From: Streptomyces sp. S.PB5
GTDB lineage: Bacteria; Actinomycetota; Actinomycetes; Streptomycetales; Streptomycetaceae
Assembly (NCBI RefSeq): GCF_030403745.1
Contig: NZ_JAQMWP010000003.1
Span: forward strand, 186,001 to 250,000
Reading direction: 5' to 3'
DNA: 64,000 nt
Shown here: in pieces, positions 56,652-64,000 of the stretch
Layout: each line of letters starts with the position of its first letter
Numbering within the stretch: the first letter of the stretch is position 1
Notes under the pieces: generated by a model
Database searches by the model: none
What the model was told of the DNA's origin: nothing
Seen by the model: the letters and a program-made list of their open reading frames with translations, nothing else
Made by a program: the position numbers and the translations under genes

Positions 56652-57656
56652 GTGCGCCGACGCTCACTCTTGATTGCCGTACCCGCAGGAATGGCCACGC
56701 TCGCCGCGTGTGGCGACGACGACGGGTCCAGCTCGGCGGAGGCGAGCGACAGCCCCTCGCCCTCCGCCTCGGCCACGTCCGGCGCGCCGGCGCCGAAGAT
56801 CGTGGACGGTCCGCTGCCGGCGATCACCGCGGGCGCGAAGTTCGACGAGAAGCCGACGGTCGCCAAGGGCAGCGGTGAGCCGTCGAAGGACCTCGCGGTG
56901 AAGACGGTCATCGCGGGCAGCGGCCGGACCGTCGCGGAGAACGACTTCATCCAGGCCAACTACCTCGGCCAGATCTGGAGCACGGCGAAGGTCTTCGACA
57001 ACTCCTACGACCGCAAGACCCCGCTGATCATCCAGCTCGCCCAGAGCAGCATCATCGACAGCTGGCGCTACGCCCTGGCGGGCAAGAAGACCGGCAGCCG
57101 CGTCCTGTTCGCCACCCCGCCCGCGTGGGGATACGGCAGCACGGGCAACGCGCAGGCGGGCATCAAGGGCACCGACACCCTGGTCTTCGTCGTCGACATC
57201 CAGAACACCTTCAACGCCAAGAGCTCGGCCGACGGCAAGACGGTCGCGCAGGACGACACCGGCCTGCCGAAGGTGGGCACCAACACCGACGGCAAGGCGC
57301 CCTCCATCGACATTCCCAAGTCGGACGCGCCCACCAAGCTGGTGGCGGACTACGTCCTCGAGGGTGACGGTGAGGAGGTCGGCGCCCAGGACAGCGTGCT
57401 CGTCCAGTACAAGGGTGTGCTGTGGGACACCGGCAAGGAGTTCGACTCGACGTACAGCCGCAAGGCGCTGACGTCGTTCTCGCTGACGCAGGTCGTCAAG
57501 GGCTGGTCGCAGGGACTGACGGGCAAGAAGGTGGGTAGCCGGGTCCTCATCGTCATCCCGCCGTCCCTCGGCTACGGCGACAGCCCGCCGCAGGGCAGCG
57601 GCATCAAGAAGGACTCGACGCTCGTCTTCAGCGTCGACATCCTGGCGAAGATGTGA
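56652..57656 (+). CDS. FKBP-type peptidyl-prolyl isomerase lipoprotein, two domains
   Basis: A 334-residue lipoprotein: basic start, hydrophobic run and lipobox LAAC near residue 20, then a Ser-rich linker. Two FKBP domains follow (about 85-185 and 230-334). The second has canonical VLVQYKGVLWDTGKEFDSTY and SRVLIVIPPSLGYG; the first is more divergent (FIQANYLGQIWSTAKVFDNS). It probably assists protein folding outside the membrane. GTG start; precedes a cytosolic FKBP. Confidence 0.9.
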   Translation: MRRRSLLIAVPAGMATLAACGDDDGSSSAEASDSPSPSASATSGAPAPKIVDGPLPAITAGAKFDEKPTVAKGSGEPSKDLAVKTVIAGSGRTVAENDFIQANYLGQIWSTAKVFDNSYDRKTPLIIQLAQSSIIDSWRYALAGKKTGSRVLFATPPAWGYGSTGNAQAGIKGTDTLVFVVDIQNTFNAKSSADGKTVAQDDTGLPKVGTNTDGKAPSIDIPKSDAPTKLVADYVLEGDGEEVGAQDSVLVQYKGVLWDTGKEFDSTYSRKALTSFSLTQVVKGWSQGLTGKKVGSRVLIVIPPSLGYGDSPPQGSGIKKDSTLVFSVDILAKM

Positions 57657-57716
57657 CCCGTCAGGGGTGTAAGACTGTCCCTGTTGCCTTTCCGTGAACA
57701 AGCAGGAGCTAGTGAC

Positions 57717-58088
57717 GTGAGCATCGACAAGCCCGAGATCGACTTCCCCGAGGGCGCGCCCCCGGCCGACCTCGAGATCAAGGACATCTGGGAGGGCGAC
57801 GGCGAGGTGGCCCAGGCGGGTCAGACCGTCACCGTGCACTACGTGGGTGTCTCCTTCAGCACCGGCGAGGAGTTCGACGCCAGCTGGAACCGCGGTACGC
57901 CGTTCCGCTTCCCGCTCGGTGGCGGCCGTGTCATCAAGGGCTGGGACCAGGGCGTGCAGGGCATGAAGGTCGGTGGCCGCCGCCAGCTGACCATCCCGGC
58001 GCACCTCGCCTACGGCAACCAGAGCCCGACCCCGGCGATCAAGGCCGGCGAGACGCTGATCTTCGTCGTCGACCTGCTCGGCGTCTGA
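57717..58088 (+). CDS. Cytosolic FKBP-type peptidyl-prolyl isomerase
   Basis: A 123-residue single-domain FKBP. Active-site features are complete: VTVHYVGVSFSTGEEFDASW, the PFRFPLGGGRVIKGWDQGV segment and IPAHLAYGNQ. No signal peptide. The GTG at 57717 has GGAG about ten bases upstream; 60 bases after the lipoprotein FKBP stop. Ends at a strong terminator before pafB. Confidence 0.93.
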   Translation: MSIDKPEIDFPEGAPPADLEIKDIWEGDGEVAQAGQTVTVHYVGVSFSTGEEFDASWNRGTPFRFPLGGGRVIKGWDQGVQGMKVGGRRQLTIPAHLAYGNQSPTPAIKAGETLIFVVDLLGV

Positions 58089-58116
58089 TCGTCGTACGAT
58101 CACTCTCGATCGGCTG

Positions 58117-58153
58117 GGGCCCATGCCTGTCCAGGCATGGGCCCTCGGCTTTT
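58117..58153 (+). terminator. Intrinsic terminator after the FKBP gene
   Basis: A 13-bp stem (58117-58129 with 58132-58144), a 2-base loop and a CTTTT tract ending at 58153. Confidence 0.9.
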
Positions 58154-58179
58154 GCCGCGCCACCTCAGGGCGGTACGGT
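58152..58179 (+). promoter_or_regulatory. Candidate pafBC promoter
   Basis: TTGCCG (58152-58157), 16 bases and TACGGT (58174-58179) precede pafB by 38 bases. It overlaps the end of the preceding terminator. It does not carry the RecA-NDp motif, so no sign of autoregulation by PafBC. Confidence 0.45.
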
Positions 58180-58217
58180 CATCGTCCGTAAGCACCATAG
58201 GGAGGCGAAGGGCGTCG

Positions 58218-59171
58218 ATGGCCATTGCCAAGGCCGAGCGGCTGATGAACCTGGCGCTGTGTCTGCTGGGGACGCGCAGGCCGCTCAGCAAGCGTGAGCT
58301 GCGTGAGTCCATCGAGGCCTACCTCGAAGCCAACAGCGACGACTCCTTCAACCGGATGTTCGAGCGCGACAAGGACGATCTGCGCGAACTCGGCCTCGTC
58401 ATCGAGACCGTGGAGAACCTGGACGGCGAGGTCGGTTATCTCGCCCGCCGGGACAGCAACCGGCTGCCGCCCATCACGCTCGACGCCGAGGAGGCCGCGG
58501 CCCTCGGTCTCGCCGCCAAGGTGTGGCAGCAGGCCCGCCTCGCGGGTGCGGCCAGCGGCGCCCTGCAGAAGCTGCGCGCGGCCGGACTGCCCGAGGACGT
58601 GGACCCGTACGAGGCCCATGGCGCCCTCGAACCCCGGATCCCTGTGCACGAGGCCGCGTTCGAGCCGCTGATGCTGGCCTGCCGCGACCGCCGCCCGGTG
58701 GTCTTCGAGTACCGCAAGGCCACCGCCGCCCGCCCGGAGACCCGGCATGTCGAGCCGTGGGCGCTGGAGTGCTGGCGCGGCCACTGGTATCTGGCCGGCT
58801 GGGACCGCGACCGGGACGCCGAGCGGGTCTTCCGGCTGTCCCGGATCACCGGCAAGGTGCGCTCGCGCGGCACCCGCTTCACCGCCGAGGTGCCCGACGT
58901 CGTCACCGTCCGCGAGACCGTCGCGAGCTGGGCGGGGGAGACCGCGGACCGCAGCGCGCTGATCCGGCTGCGCACGGACGCGGGCTACCCGCTACGGGCG
59001 AAGGCCACCGAGGTGCGGGAACTGGGCGACGGCTGGGACGAGTTGGAGATCCCGTACGGCCATGGCCTGGACGCCTGGCTGGTGGAGTTCGGGCCCGACG
59101 TAGTGGTCCTGGAGCCCGCGGAGCTGCGGGCCGATGTGGTGGACCGGCTGCGTGCCGTGGCCAAGGGCTGA
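58218..59171 (+). CDS. pafB: WYL-domain transcription activator PafB
   Basis: A 317-residue regulator: N-terminal winged helix (about 1-75), WYL domain (about 140-205) with the namesake motif intact in RGHWYLAGWDRDR, and a C-terminal WCX extension. With PafC it activates RecA-NDp promoters in the LexA-independent DNA-damage response of actinobacteria. The ATG at 58218 has GAAGGG five bases upstream. pafC follows after 18 bases. Confidence 0.94.
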   Translation: MAIAKAERLMNLALCLLGTRRPLSKRELRESIEAYLEANSDDSFNRMFERDKDDLRELGLVIETVENLDGEVGYLARRDSNRLPPITLDAEEAAALGLAAKVWQQARLAGAASGALQKLRAAGLPEDVDPYEAHGALEPRIPVHEAAFEPLMLACRDRRPVVFEYRKATAARPETRHVEPWALECWRGHWYLAGWDRDRDAERVFRLSRITGKVRSRGTRFTAEVPDVVTVRETVASWAGETADRSALIRLRTDAGYPLRAKATEVRELGDGWDELEIPYGHGLDAWLVEFGPDVVVLEPAELRADVVDRLRAVAKG

Positions 59172-59189
59172 GGGGGAGCGGGAAACACA

Positions 59190-60275
59190 GTGGCAGGCAA
59201 ACCGGTCAGGCCCGTCAACGCCATCGACCAGACCCGGCGGATGCTGTCCCTGGTGACGTATCTCAAGGAGCGGCCCGGCGCCCGCGTGGAGGACGTCGCC
59301 CGGGCCTTCGGGATCACCGAGGACGAACTGGTCTCCGACCTCGATGTGCTGCCCATGTGCGGCACCAGCTTCCGCGGCGGGGATCTCCTCGACATCGACA
59401 CCGACGGTGAGCGGATCTGGTGGCACAACCCCGATGACGTCGCCGAGCCGCTGCGGCTCGCCGCCGACGAGGCGACCGCGCTGCTCGTCGCCGCCCGGGC
59501 CGTCTCGACGCTGCCCGGGCTGCGCGAGGGCGACCGGCAGGCGCTGCTGCGGGCCACGGCGAAGGTGGAGGCGGCGGCCGGCGAGCAGGCGGGCGCCAGT
59601 GCGCGGCTGTCGGTGACCTTCGAGTCCGAGGGCGGGGTCTTCGCGGACGTCGACCGGGCCATCTCGGAGCGGCGCCGCCTGTGGATCCGCTACTACTCGC
59701 CCGCCCGTGACGAGGTCACCGAGCGCGAGATCGACCCGATCCGCCTGGTCAGCGTCGGCCACACCTACGTCGAGGCGTGGTGCCGCCGCTCCGAGGCGCG
59801 CCGCACCTTCCGGCTCGACCGGGTCGCCGAGATCAAGATCCTGGACGAGCAGTCCGCGCCGCCCGAGATCGAGCTGCGGGACCTCTCGGAGGCGCTGGTG
59901 CAGCCGGCCGCCGAGGACCCTGAGGTCGTCGTCGAGGTCGGTCCGGGCGGGCGCTGGGTCGCCGAATACTACCCGCACGACAGTGCGGATGAGCTTCCCG
60001 ACGGCGGGCTGCGTATTACCCTGCGCACCCCCGACCCGGCGTCCCTGCGGCGTCTGGCGCTGCGGCTCGGCCGCGACGGGCGGATCGTCTCGCCGCCCGA
60101 GCTGGCGGACAGCGCCCGGCAGGCGGCCCGCGAGGCGCTGGCGGCGTACGACGGGGTCGAGGCACAGGGCTCCTCGCGAGCCCGGCAGGGTTCACACCGA
60201 ACTCACACGGACGACGACGGGCAGCACGAAGGCCGGTACGGCGGGCAGGGCGACAGGCAGGAGCAAGAGCTTTGA
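59190..60275 (+). CDS. pafC: WYL-domain transcription activator PafC
   Basis: A 361-residue partner of PafB with the same layout: winged helix near the N-terminus (VEDVARAFGITEDELVSDLD), WYL domain with a degenerate motif (HTYVEAWCRRSE), C-terminal WCX. An unusual ~40-residue hydrophilic Gln/Arg/His/Gly tail follows. GTG start. Its stop overlaps the TTG start of the next gene by 4 bases. Confidence 0.94.
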   Translation: MAGKPVRPVNAIDQTRRMLSLVTYLKERPGARVEDVARAFGITEDELVSDLDVLPMCGTSFRGGDLLDIDTDGERIWWHNPDDVAEPLRLAADEATALLVAARAVSTLPGLREGDRQALLRATAKVEAAAGEQAGASARLSVTFESEGGVFADVDRAISERRRLWIRYYSPARDEVTEREIDPIRLVSVGHTYVEAWCRRSEARRTFRLDRVAEIKILDEQSAPPEIELRDLSEALVQPAAEDPEVVVEVGPGGRWVAEYYPHDSADELPDGGLRITLRTPDPASLRRLALRLGRDGRIVSPPELADSARQAAREALAAYDGVEAQGSSRARQGSHRTHTDDDGQHEGRYGGQGDRQEQEL

Positions 60276-60565
60276 GCGAGTCGGCGACCCCTGGAGTGCA
60301 GGAGATGTCGGTGGCGTCCGCGTTCGCCGGGATGCGAAGCGTGTCGCCGATGGTGTTCCGGGCGGGCTGCCCCGACTGCCGGGGCCGCTTCGAGCTCGCC
60401 GCCGGGGCGCTGCGGCTGGCCATCGGAGCCAGCAGCAAGACCACCTTCTACTCCTTCACCTGCCCCGACTGCGGAGCGTCCGTCCGCAAGCCGGCCGGGG
60501 AGCGGATCGTGGAGCTGCTGACCGGCGGCGGGGTCAGGACCTTGCGGCTGCACTCGACCCTCTAG
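60272..60565 (+). CDS. Small zinc-ribbon protein
   Basis: A 97-residue protein with two CPDC motifs (residues 33-36 and 64-67) forming a four-Cys zinc ribbon. No signal peptide, no other domain. A nucleic-acid-binding or structural role is possible. The TTG at 60272 overlaps pafC as TTGA and has AGGAG about nine bases upstream; an ATG 11 codons later (60305) is the alternative. Confidence 0.75.
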   Translation: MSESATPGVQEMSVASAFAGMRSVSPMVFRAGCPDCRGRFELAAGALRLAIGASSKTTFYSFTCPDCGASVRKPAGERIVELLTGGGVRTLRLHSTL

Positions 60566-60568
60566 GCT
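60563..60568 (+). promoter_or_regulatory. -10 element, probable leaderless promoter
   Basis: TAGGCT overlaps the stop region of the zinc-ribbon gene and ends seven bases before the ATG at 60576; no ribosome-binding site is present. Confidence 0.45.
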
Positions 60569-60575
60569 CGGCAGC

Positions 60576-60770
60576 ATGTTCTGGCCGATGTTCGCGATCG
60601 CTGTGGGTTTTGTGGGTCTCACCGTTCTCGGTGTGCTCGCCGTGCGTGTCTTCGTGGAGGCGCAGCGTCTCGGACGCCAGGTCTCCGACTCGGCGCAGCG
60701 CATCAGCAGGGCCGCGGAGGACCTGGAGCGGGCCGCCGTGAGCACCGCCCGCGCTGTGGACGCCCTGTGA
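60576..60770 (+). CDS. Small single-pass membrane protein
   Basis: A 64-residue protein: one N-terminal transmembrane helix (about 3-24, FWPMFAIAVGFVGLTVLGVL) and a heptad-like amphipathic helix (SDSAQRISRAAEDLERAA) facing the cytosol or outside. Function unknown. It precedes tatA in the same direction but 261 bases away. Confidence 0.75.
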   Translation: MFWPMFAIAVGFVGLTVLGVLAVRVFVEAQRLGRQVSDSAQRISRAAEDLERAAVSTARAVDAL

Positions 60771-60972
60771 GACCCGCTGTGCACCGCGTGTGAGTCCTGC
60801 GCCGCAAGCGTTTTGGGTCACTTCGCCCTGTCACCCCGGGCTCCTGGCCGGGTACGCTGCAGGTCGCGGACCGGAGAACGAGGCCCGGGTCGCGGACCGG
60901 GAGTACGCACGGGGATTGCCTCACGTTCACCCCTGAGCGTTACGATCGCTGACAACACGATCGTTCGGACAC

Positions 60973-60992
60973 CTGTCCGACCGGTCGGACAG
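60973..60992. promoter_or_regulatory. 20-bp perfect palindrome upstream of tatA
   Basis: CTGTCCGACCGGTCGGACAG is a perfect palindrome 39 bp before the tatA ATG; a further half-site TCGGACA lies just upstream (60965-60971). This is the size and place of a dimeric repressor operator. It could also be an mRNA hairpin in the tatA leader. Confidence 0.55.
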
Positions 60993-61031
60993 CACCCCAC
61001 CCCAGCCGCCTCGGTGAGAAGGTAAAGACTT

Positions 61032-61322
61032 ATGTTCGGAAGGCTCGGCGCCCCCGAGATCATTCTCATCCTCGTCGTCATCATCCTGCTGTTCGGCGCG
61101 AAGAAGCTTCCCGACATGGCGCGCTCGCTCGGCAAGTCCGCCCGCATCCTCAAGAGCGAGGCGAAGGCGATGAAGTCCGAGGGCCAGGACAACACGACCG
61201 CCGCGTCCGCCCCTCCGCAGGACGACCAGCAGCCCCAGGTCCAGCGCACCATCCAGGCCGCCCCCGGTGATGTGACCAGCTCCCGCCCGGTCACCGAGCC
61301 GACGGACACGACCAAGCGCTGA
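61032..61322 (+). CDS. tatA: Sec-independent protein translocase subunit TatA
   Basis: A 96-residue pore-forming subunit of the twin-arginine export system. One short N-terminal transmembrane helix (EIILILVVIILLFGAKKLP), the FGAKKLPDMARSLGKS hinge and amphipathic helix, then a Gln/Pro/Thr-rich tail. GAGAAGG upstream of the ATG. tatC follows after 47 bases. The beta-propeller protein encoded at 8026 is a probable substrate. Confidence 0.95.
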   Translation: MFGRLGAPEIILILVVIILLFGAKKLPDMARSLGKSARILKSEAKAMKSEGQDNTTAASAPPQDDQQPQVQRTIQAAPGDVTSSRPVTEPTDTTKR

Positions 61323-61369
61323 CACAGGGCCGGTGACCTCCGGCCCGCCGCACGAGATGGGAACGTGGG

Positions 61370-62326
61370 TTGCTGAAGTCTGCCCGCAAAGAGGAGAAGG
61401 ATCCCGAGGGGCGGATGCCCCTCGCGGAGCACCTTCGTGAGCTCCGCAACCGGCTCGCGAAGGCGCTGCTGGCCATCGTCCTCGTGACGGTCGTCGCAGC
61501 CTTCTTCTACAACGACATCATCAACTTCTTGACGAAGCCGATCCTCGACTCGATCGGCTGCGACAAGACCTTCGAGCAGCTCGCCAGCTCGTCCGAGACC
61601 AGTGAGAAGTGCGCCCGGATCACGATCAACGGCCTGCTCGCGCCCTTCAACCTGGCTCTCCAGGTCTCGCTGATGGCCGGTATCGTGATCGCCTCGCCGA
61701 TCTGGCTGTACCAGCTCTGGGCGTTCGTCGCCCCGGGTCTGCACCGGCACGAGAAGAAGTACGCCTACGCCTTCGTCTTCACGGGCGCCCCGCTGTTCGT
61801 CGGCGGCGGCTACTTCGCGTACTCGGTGCTCCCCACCACCGCGAAGGTACTGATCGACTTCACACCGAGCGGCGACATCGACAACCTGCTGCCGCTGGAC
61901 GATCTGCTCCAGCTCGTCACCCGCATGGTGATCGTCTTCGGCCTCTCCTTCGAGCTGCCGCTGCTCCTGGTCATGCTCAACCTCACCGGCATGATCACCG
62001 GCAAGCGGATGCTCGGCTGGTGGCGCGGAATGATCATGGGTATCACCGTGTTCGCCGCCGTGGCCACGCCGAGCACGGACCCGCTGAGCATGCTCGCGCT
62101 CGCCGGTCCCATCTGGGTCCTGTACTTCGGCGCGACGCTGTTCTCACTGCTCAACGACAAGCGCCGACGTCGCCGCGACGCCGCGGGCCCCGCCGACGAC
62201 GAGGCCTCCGACCTGGACCTGACCCCCGAGGACATCGGCGAGGTCGAGACCGTCTCCGCCGCCCGGGCACTGCCCGAGCAGTCGTCGGGAACGGACCGGG
62301 TCAACGGTTATGACGACGTGACCTGA
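61370..62326 (+). CDS. tatC: Sec-independent protein translocase subunit TatC
   Basis: A 318-residue receptor subunit with six transmembrane helices. MPLAEHLRELRNRLAKALLA near residue 16 and the YQLWAFVAPGLHRHEKKYA loop are diagnostic. The C-terminal ~50 residues are an acidic tail. TTG is the only in-frame start near the family N-terminus. Downstream of tatA in one operon. Confidence 0.95.
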   Translation: MLKSARKEEKDPEGRMPLAEHLRELRNRLAKALLAIVLVTVVAAFFYNDIINFLTKPILDSIGCDKTFEQLASSSETSEKCARITINGLLAPFNLALQVSLMAGIVIASPIWLYQLWAFVAPGLHRHEKKYAYAFVFTGAPLFVGGGYFAYSVLPTTAKVLIDFTPSGDIDNLLPLDDLLQLVTRMVIVFGLSFELPLLLVMLNLTGMITGKRMLGWWRGMIMGITVFAAVATPSTDPLSMLALAGPIWVLYFGATLFSLLNDKRRRRRDAAGPADDEASDLDLTPEDIGEVETVSAARALPEQSSGTDRVNGYDDVT

Positions 62327-62344
62327 AGATCGGGAAGCGGCTCG

Positions 62345-62350
62345 TAGGGT
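62345..62350 (+). promoter_or_regulatory. -10 element, probable leaderless promoter of the lipid kinase gene
   Basis: TAGGGT ends seven bases before the GTG at 62358; no ribosome-binding site in the gap. Confidence 0.45.
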
Positions 62351-62357
62351 CAGTGAC

Positions 62358-63278
62358 GTGACCAGCGAGATCACCCTCTTCGTCAACCCCACCGCGGGGC
62401 GCGGCCGGGGCGCCCACGCGGCGCAGCCGGCCGCTTCCGCTCTGCGGGCGGCCGGCTTCTCCGTGCGGACGGTCCTCGGGGAGAACGCCGACGACGCCCT
62501 CACGCGCGCGCGTGCCGCCGTCGCGGACGGCACGGGTGCCCTGATCGCCGTCGGCGGCGACGGCATGGCCAACCTGGCCCTCCAGGCCGTCGCCGGCACC
62601 TCCACCCCGCTCGGCCTGGTCGCCGTCGGCACCGGCAACGACCTCGCCCGCGCCCTGGGCCTGCCCGTACGGGACCCGGCCACCGCGGGACGGCGGATCG
62701 CCGCGGCCCTCAAGGGCGGCGACCTGCGCGACATCGACCTCGGACAGGCCGGCGGCCGCTGGTTCGGCACCGTCCTCGCCTCCGGCTTCGACTCCCGCGT
62801 CAACGACCGGGGCAACCGGATGCGCCGGCCCGCGGGACGCCTCAAGTACGACATCGCGATGATCGCCGAGCTGGCCGCGTTCAAGCCCTTCCCGTACCGG
62901 CTCCGGCTCGACGACGGCGAGGTCCAGGAGATCGAGGCGACCCTCGTCGCCGTCGGCAACGGATCGTCGTACGGCGGAGGCATGCGGATCTGTCCCGGGG
63001 CCGACCTCACCGACGGCCTGTTCGACATCACCGTGGTCGGGGACTGCAGCCGGGCCACGCTGCTCAGGGTGTTTCCCAGCGTGTACCGGGGCACGCACGT
63101 CGAGCACGCCAAGGTCAGCGTGCACCGGGCCGCGAAGGTCGAGCTCAGCACGGAGGCGGGGGTCCGGGGGTATCCCCCGGGAGAACACATCACCGGGTAC
63201 GCGGACGGGGAGCCGCTCGGGCCGCTGCCGCTGACCGCGCGTTGCATCCCGGGCGCGGTGCGGGTCGCGGGGCTCTGA
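62358..63278 (+). CDS. Diacylglycerol kinase family lipid kinase
   Basis: A 306-residue DAGK_cat/YegS-type kinase. FVNPTAGRGRGAHAA is the N-terminal phosphate loop, VGGDGMANLALQAV the GGDG catalytic motif and VGTGNDLARALGLP the nucleotide signature. Substrate could be diacylglycerol or another lipid; sequence alone does not decide. GTG start 31 bases after tatC. No signal peptide. Confidence 0.9.
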   Translation: MTSEITLFVNPTAGRGRGAHAAQPAASALRAAGFSVRTVLGENADDALTRARAAVADGTGALIAVGGDGMANLALQAVAGTSTPLGLVAVGTGNDLARALGLPVRDPATAGRRIAAALKGGDLRDIDLGQAGGRWFGTVLASGFDSRVNDRGNRMRRPAGRLKYDIAMIAELAAFKPFPYRLRLDDGEVQEIEATLVAVGNGSSYGGGMRICPGADLTDGLFDITVVGDCSRATLLRVFPSVYRGTHVEHAKVSVHRAAKVELSTEAGVRGYPPGEHITGYADGEPLGPLPLTARCIPGAVRVAGL

Positions 63279-63330
63279 AGTGCACGGACCCGGAGTTTGA
63301 CAAGACGGGATCCGGATAATGATCGTCCTG

Positions 63331-63353
63331 TTGTCAGTGGGGCCCGGTACGCT
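63331..63353 (+). promoter_or_regulatory. RecA-NDp (PafBC-dependent) promoter of the helicase gene
   Basis: TTGTCAGTG, eight bases and TACGCT match the consensus TTGTCRGTG-N8-TAnnnT at every defined position. The -10 ends ten bases before the ATG at 63364, so the transcript would have almost no leader. PafB and PafC, the activators of such promoters, are encoded 3-5 kb upstream. Confidence 0.85.
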
Positions 63354-63363
63354 CGAAAGCACG

Positions 63364-64000
63364 ATGACAGAGGACCTCTCACCGGCCGAGCGATACGCGG
63401 CTGCCCGAAAGCGCGCAGCCGAGCAGGCCACCGCGCTCGCCGACTTCCGCGAGATGTACGACTTCGGTCTCGACCCCTTCCAGATCGAGGCCTGCCAGGC
63501 GCTCGAAGCGGGGAAGGGCGTGCTGGTGGCCGCCCCCACCGGCTCCGGCAAGACCATCGTGGGCGAGTTCGCCGTCCACCTTGCCCTGCAACAGGGCAAG
63601 AAGTGCTTCTACACGACACCCATCAAGGCGCTGTCGAACCAGAAGTACGCCGACCTGTGCCGCCGTTACGGCGCCGAGAAGGTCGGTCTGCTCACCGGCG
63701 ACAACAGCGTCAACTCCGAGGCCCCGGTGGTCGTGATGACCACCGAGGTGCTGCGGAACATGCTGTACGCGGGCTCGCAGACCCTCCTCGGGCTCGGCTA
63801 TGTCGTCATGGACGAGGTGCACTACCTCTCCGACCGCTTCCGGGGCGCCGTATGGGAAGAGGTGATCATCCATCTCCCCGAATCGGTCACCCTGGTCTCG
63901 CTGTCGGCGACCGTGTCCAACGCCGAGGAGTTCGGCGACTGGCTCGACACCGTCCGCGGCGACACCCAGGTGATCGTCTCCGAGCACCGGCCCGTGCCGC
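63364..64000 (+). CDS. helY: DEAD/DEAH-box helicase (HelY type), 3' end outside window
   Basis: The first 212 residues of a superfamily II helicase. MYDFGLDPFQIEACQALEAG is the Q-type region, VLVAAPTGSGKTIVGEFAVH motif I, YTTPIKALSNQKYADL motif Ia, VVMTTEVLRNMLY motif Ib, LGYVVMDEVHYLSDR motif II (DEVH) and LVSLSATVSNAEEFGDW motif III. This is the Ski2/HelY group. The gene runs off the window, so C-terminal domains are not seen. M. tuberculosis has helY at the same position beside tatC. Preceded by a perfect DNA-damage promoter. Confidence 0.9.
   Translation, partial: MTEDLSPAERYAAARKRAAEQATALADFREMYDFGLDPFQIEACQALEAGKGVLVAAPTGSGKTIVGEFAVHLALQQGKKCFYTTPIKALSNQKYADLCRRYGAEKVGLLTGDNSVNSEAPVVVMTTEVLRNMLYAGSQTLLGLGYVVMDEVHYLSDRFRGAVWEEVIIHLPESVTLVSLSATVSNAEEFGDWLDTVRGDTQVIVSEHRPVP

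Overview
The window is high-GC actinobacterial chromosome, almost certainly Streptomyces. Codon third positions are GC-rich, GTG and TTG starts are common, and it encodes mycothiol synthesis (mshC), a Pup-proteasome system (arc/mpa, dop, pup, prcB, prcA, pafA, pafB, pafC), a GylR-type glycerol operon and two Tat genes. I annotate 61 protein genes, three of them very short leader-peptide ORFs. I see no rRNA, tRNA, CRISPR array, insertion sequence or prophage.

Layout. (1) 1-10.1 kb: end of a ferritin-like gene, corA, a conserved trio (phosphatase, DUF3090, SCO1664 family) leading into mshC, a glutamine-rich protein paired with a subtilisin-like protease that has no signal peptide, a Tat-exported beta-propeller protein and a PAC2-family protein. 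(2) 10.3-26.4 kb: a GntR regulator, then a large methylthioadenosine/methylthioribose salvage island. One arm has a BMP-type nucleoside importer, a nucleoside phosphorylase and an amidohydrolase. The core is mtnA, mtnB, mtnC and mtnD. The other arm has a sugar-type importer and mtnK. Three short ORFs ending in Cys/Arg-rich sequence precede three of its transcription units. (3) 26.6-31.8 kb: glpF-glpK-glpD and the IclR regulator gylR, with near-identical palindromes in both promoter regions. (4) 32-40.3 kb: metH, a HAD phosphatase and two orphan peptide-type binding lipoproteins. (5) 40.3-64 kb: a response regulator behind a RecB/Cas4-like nuclease, a site-2 protease, trmI, a ferredoxin, then arc, dop, pup, an endonuclease VII-like gene, prcB, prcA, a LacI/MFS pair, pafA, two FKBP isomerases, pafB, pafC, tatA, tatC, a lipid kinase and the start of a HelY-type helicase.

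How it works together. The salvage island can take in MTA or MTR, convert either to MTR-1-phosphate and return the sulfur to methionine; metH lies downstream and serves the same amino acid. The right-hand third is the pupylation pathway: Dop deamidates Pup-Gln, PafA conjugates Pup, Arc unfolds the substrate and the PrcBA core degrades it. PafB and PafC are the WYL transcription activators of the LexA-independent DNA-damage response. Two promoters with their recognition motif are present, one perfect before the helicase gene and one with a single mismatch before the RecB-like nuclease gene.

From memory of the M. tuberculosis map, most of regions 1, 4 and 5 corresponds to the conserved block Rv2092c-Rv2135c. 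In that block metH and the PAC2 gene are neighbours. Here about 21 kb (salvage island plus glycerol operon) separates them.
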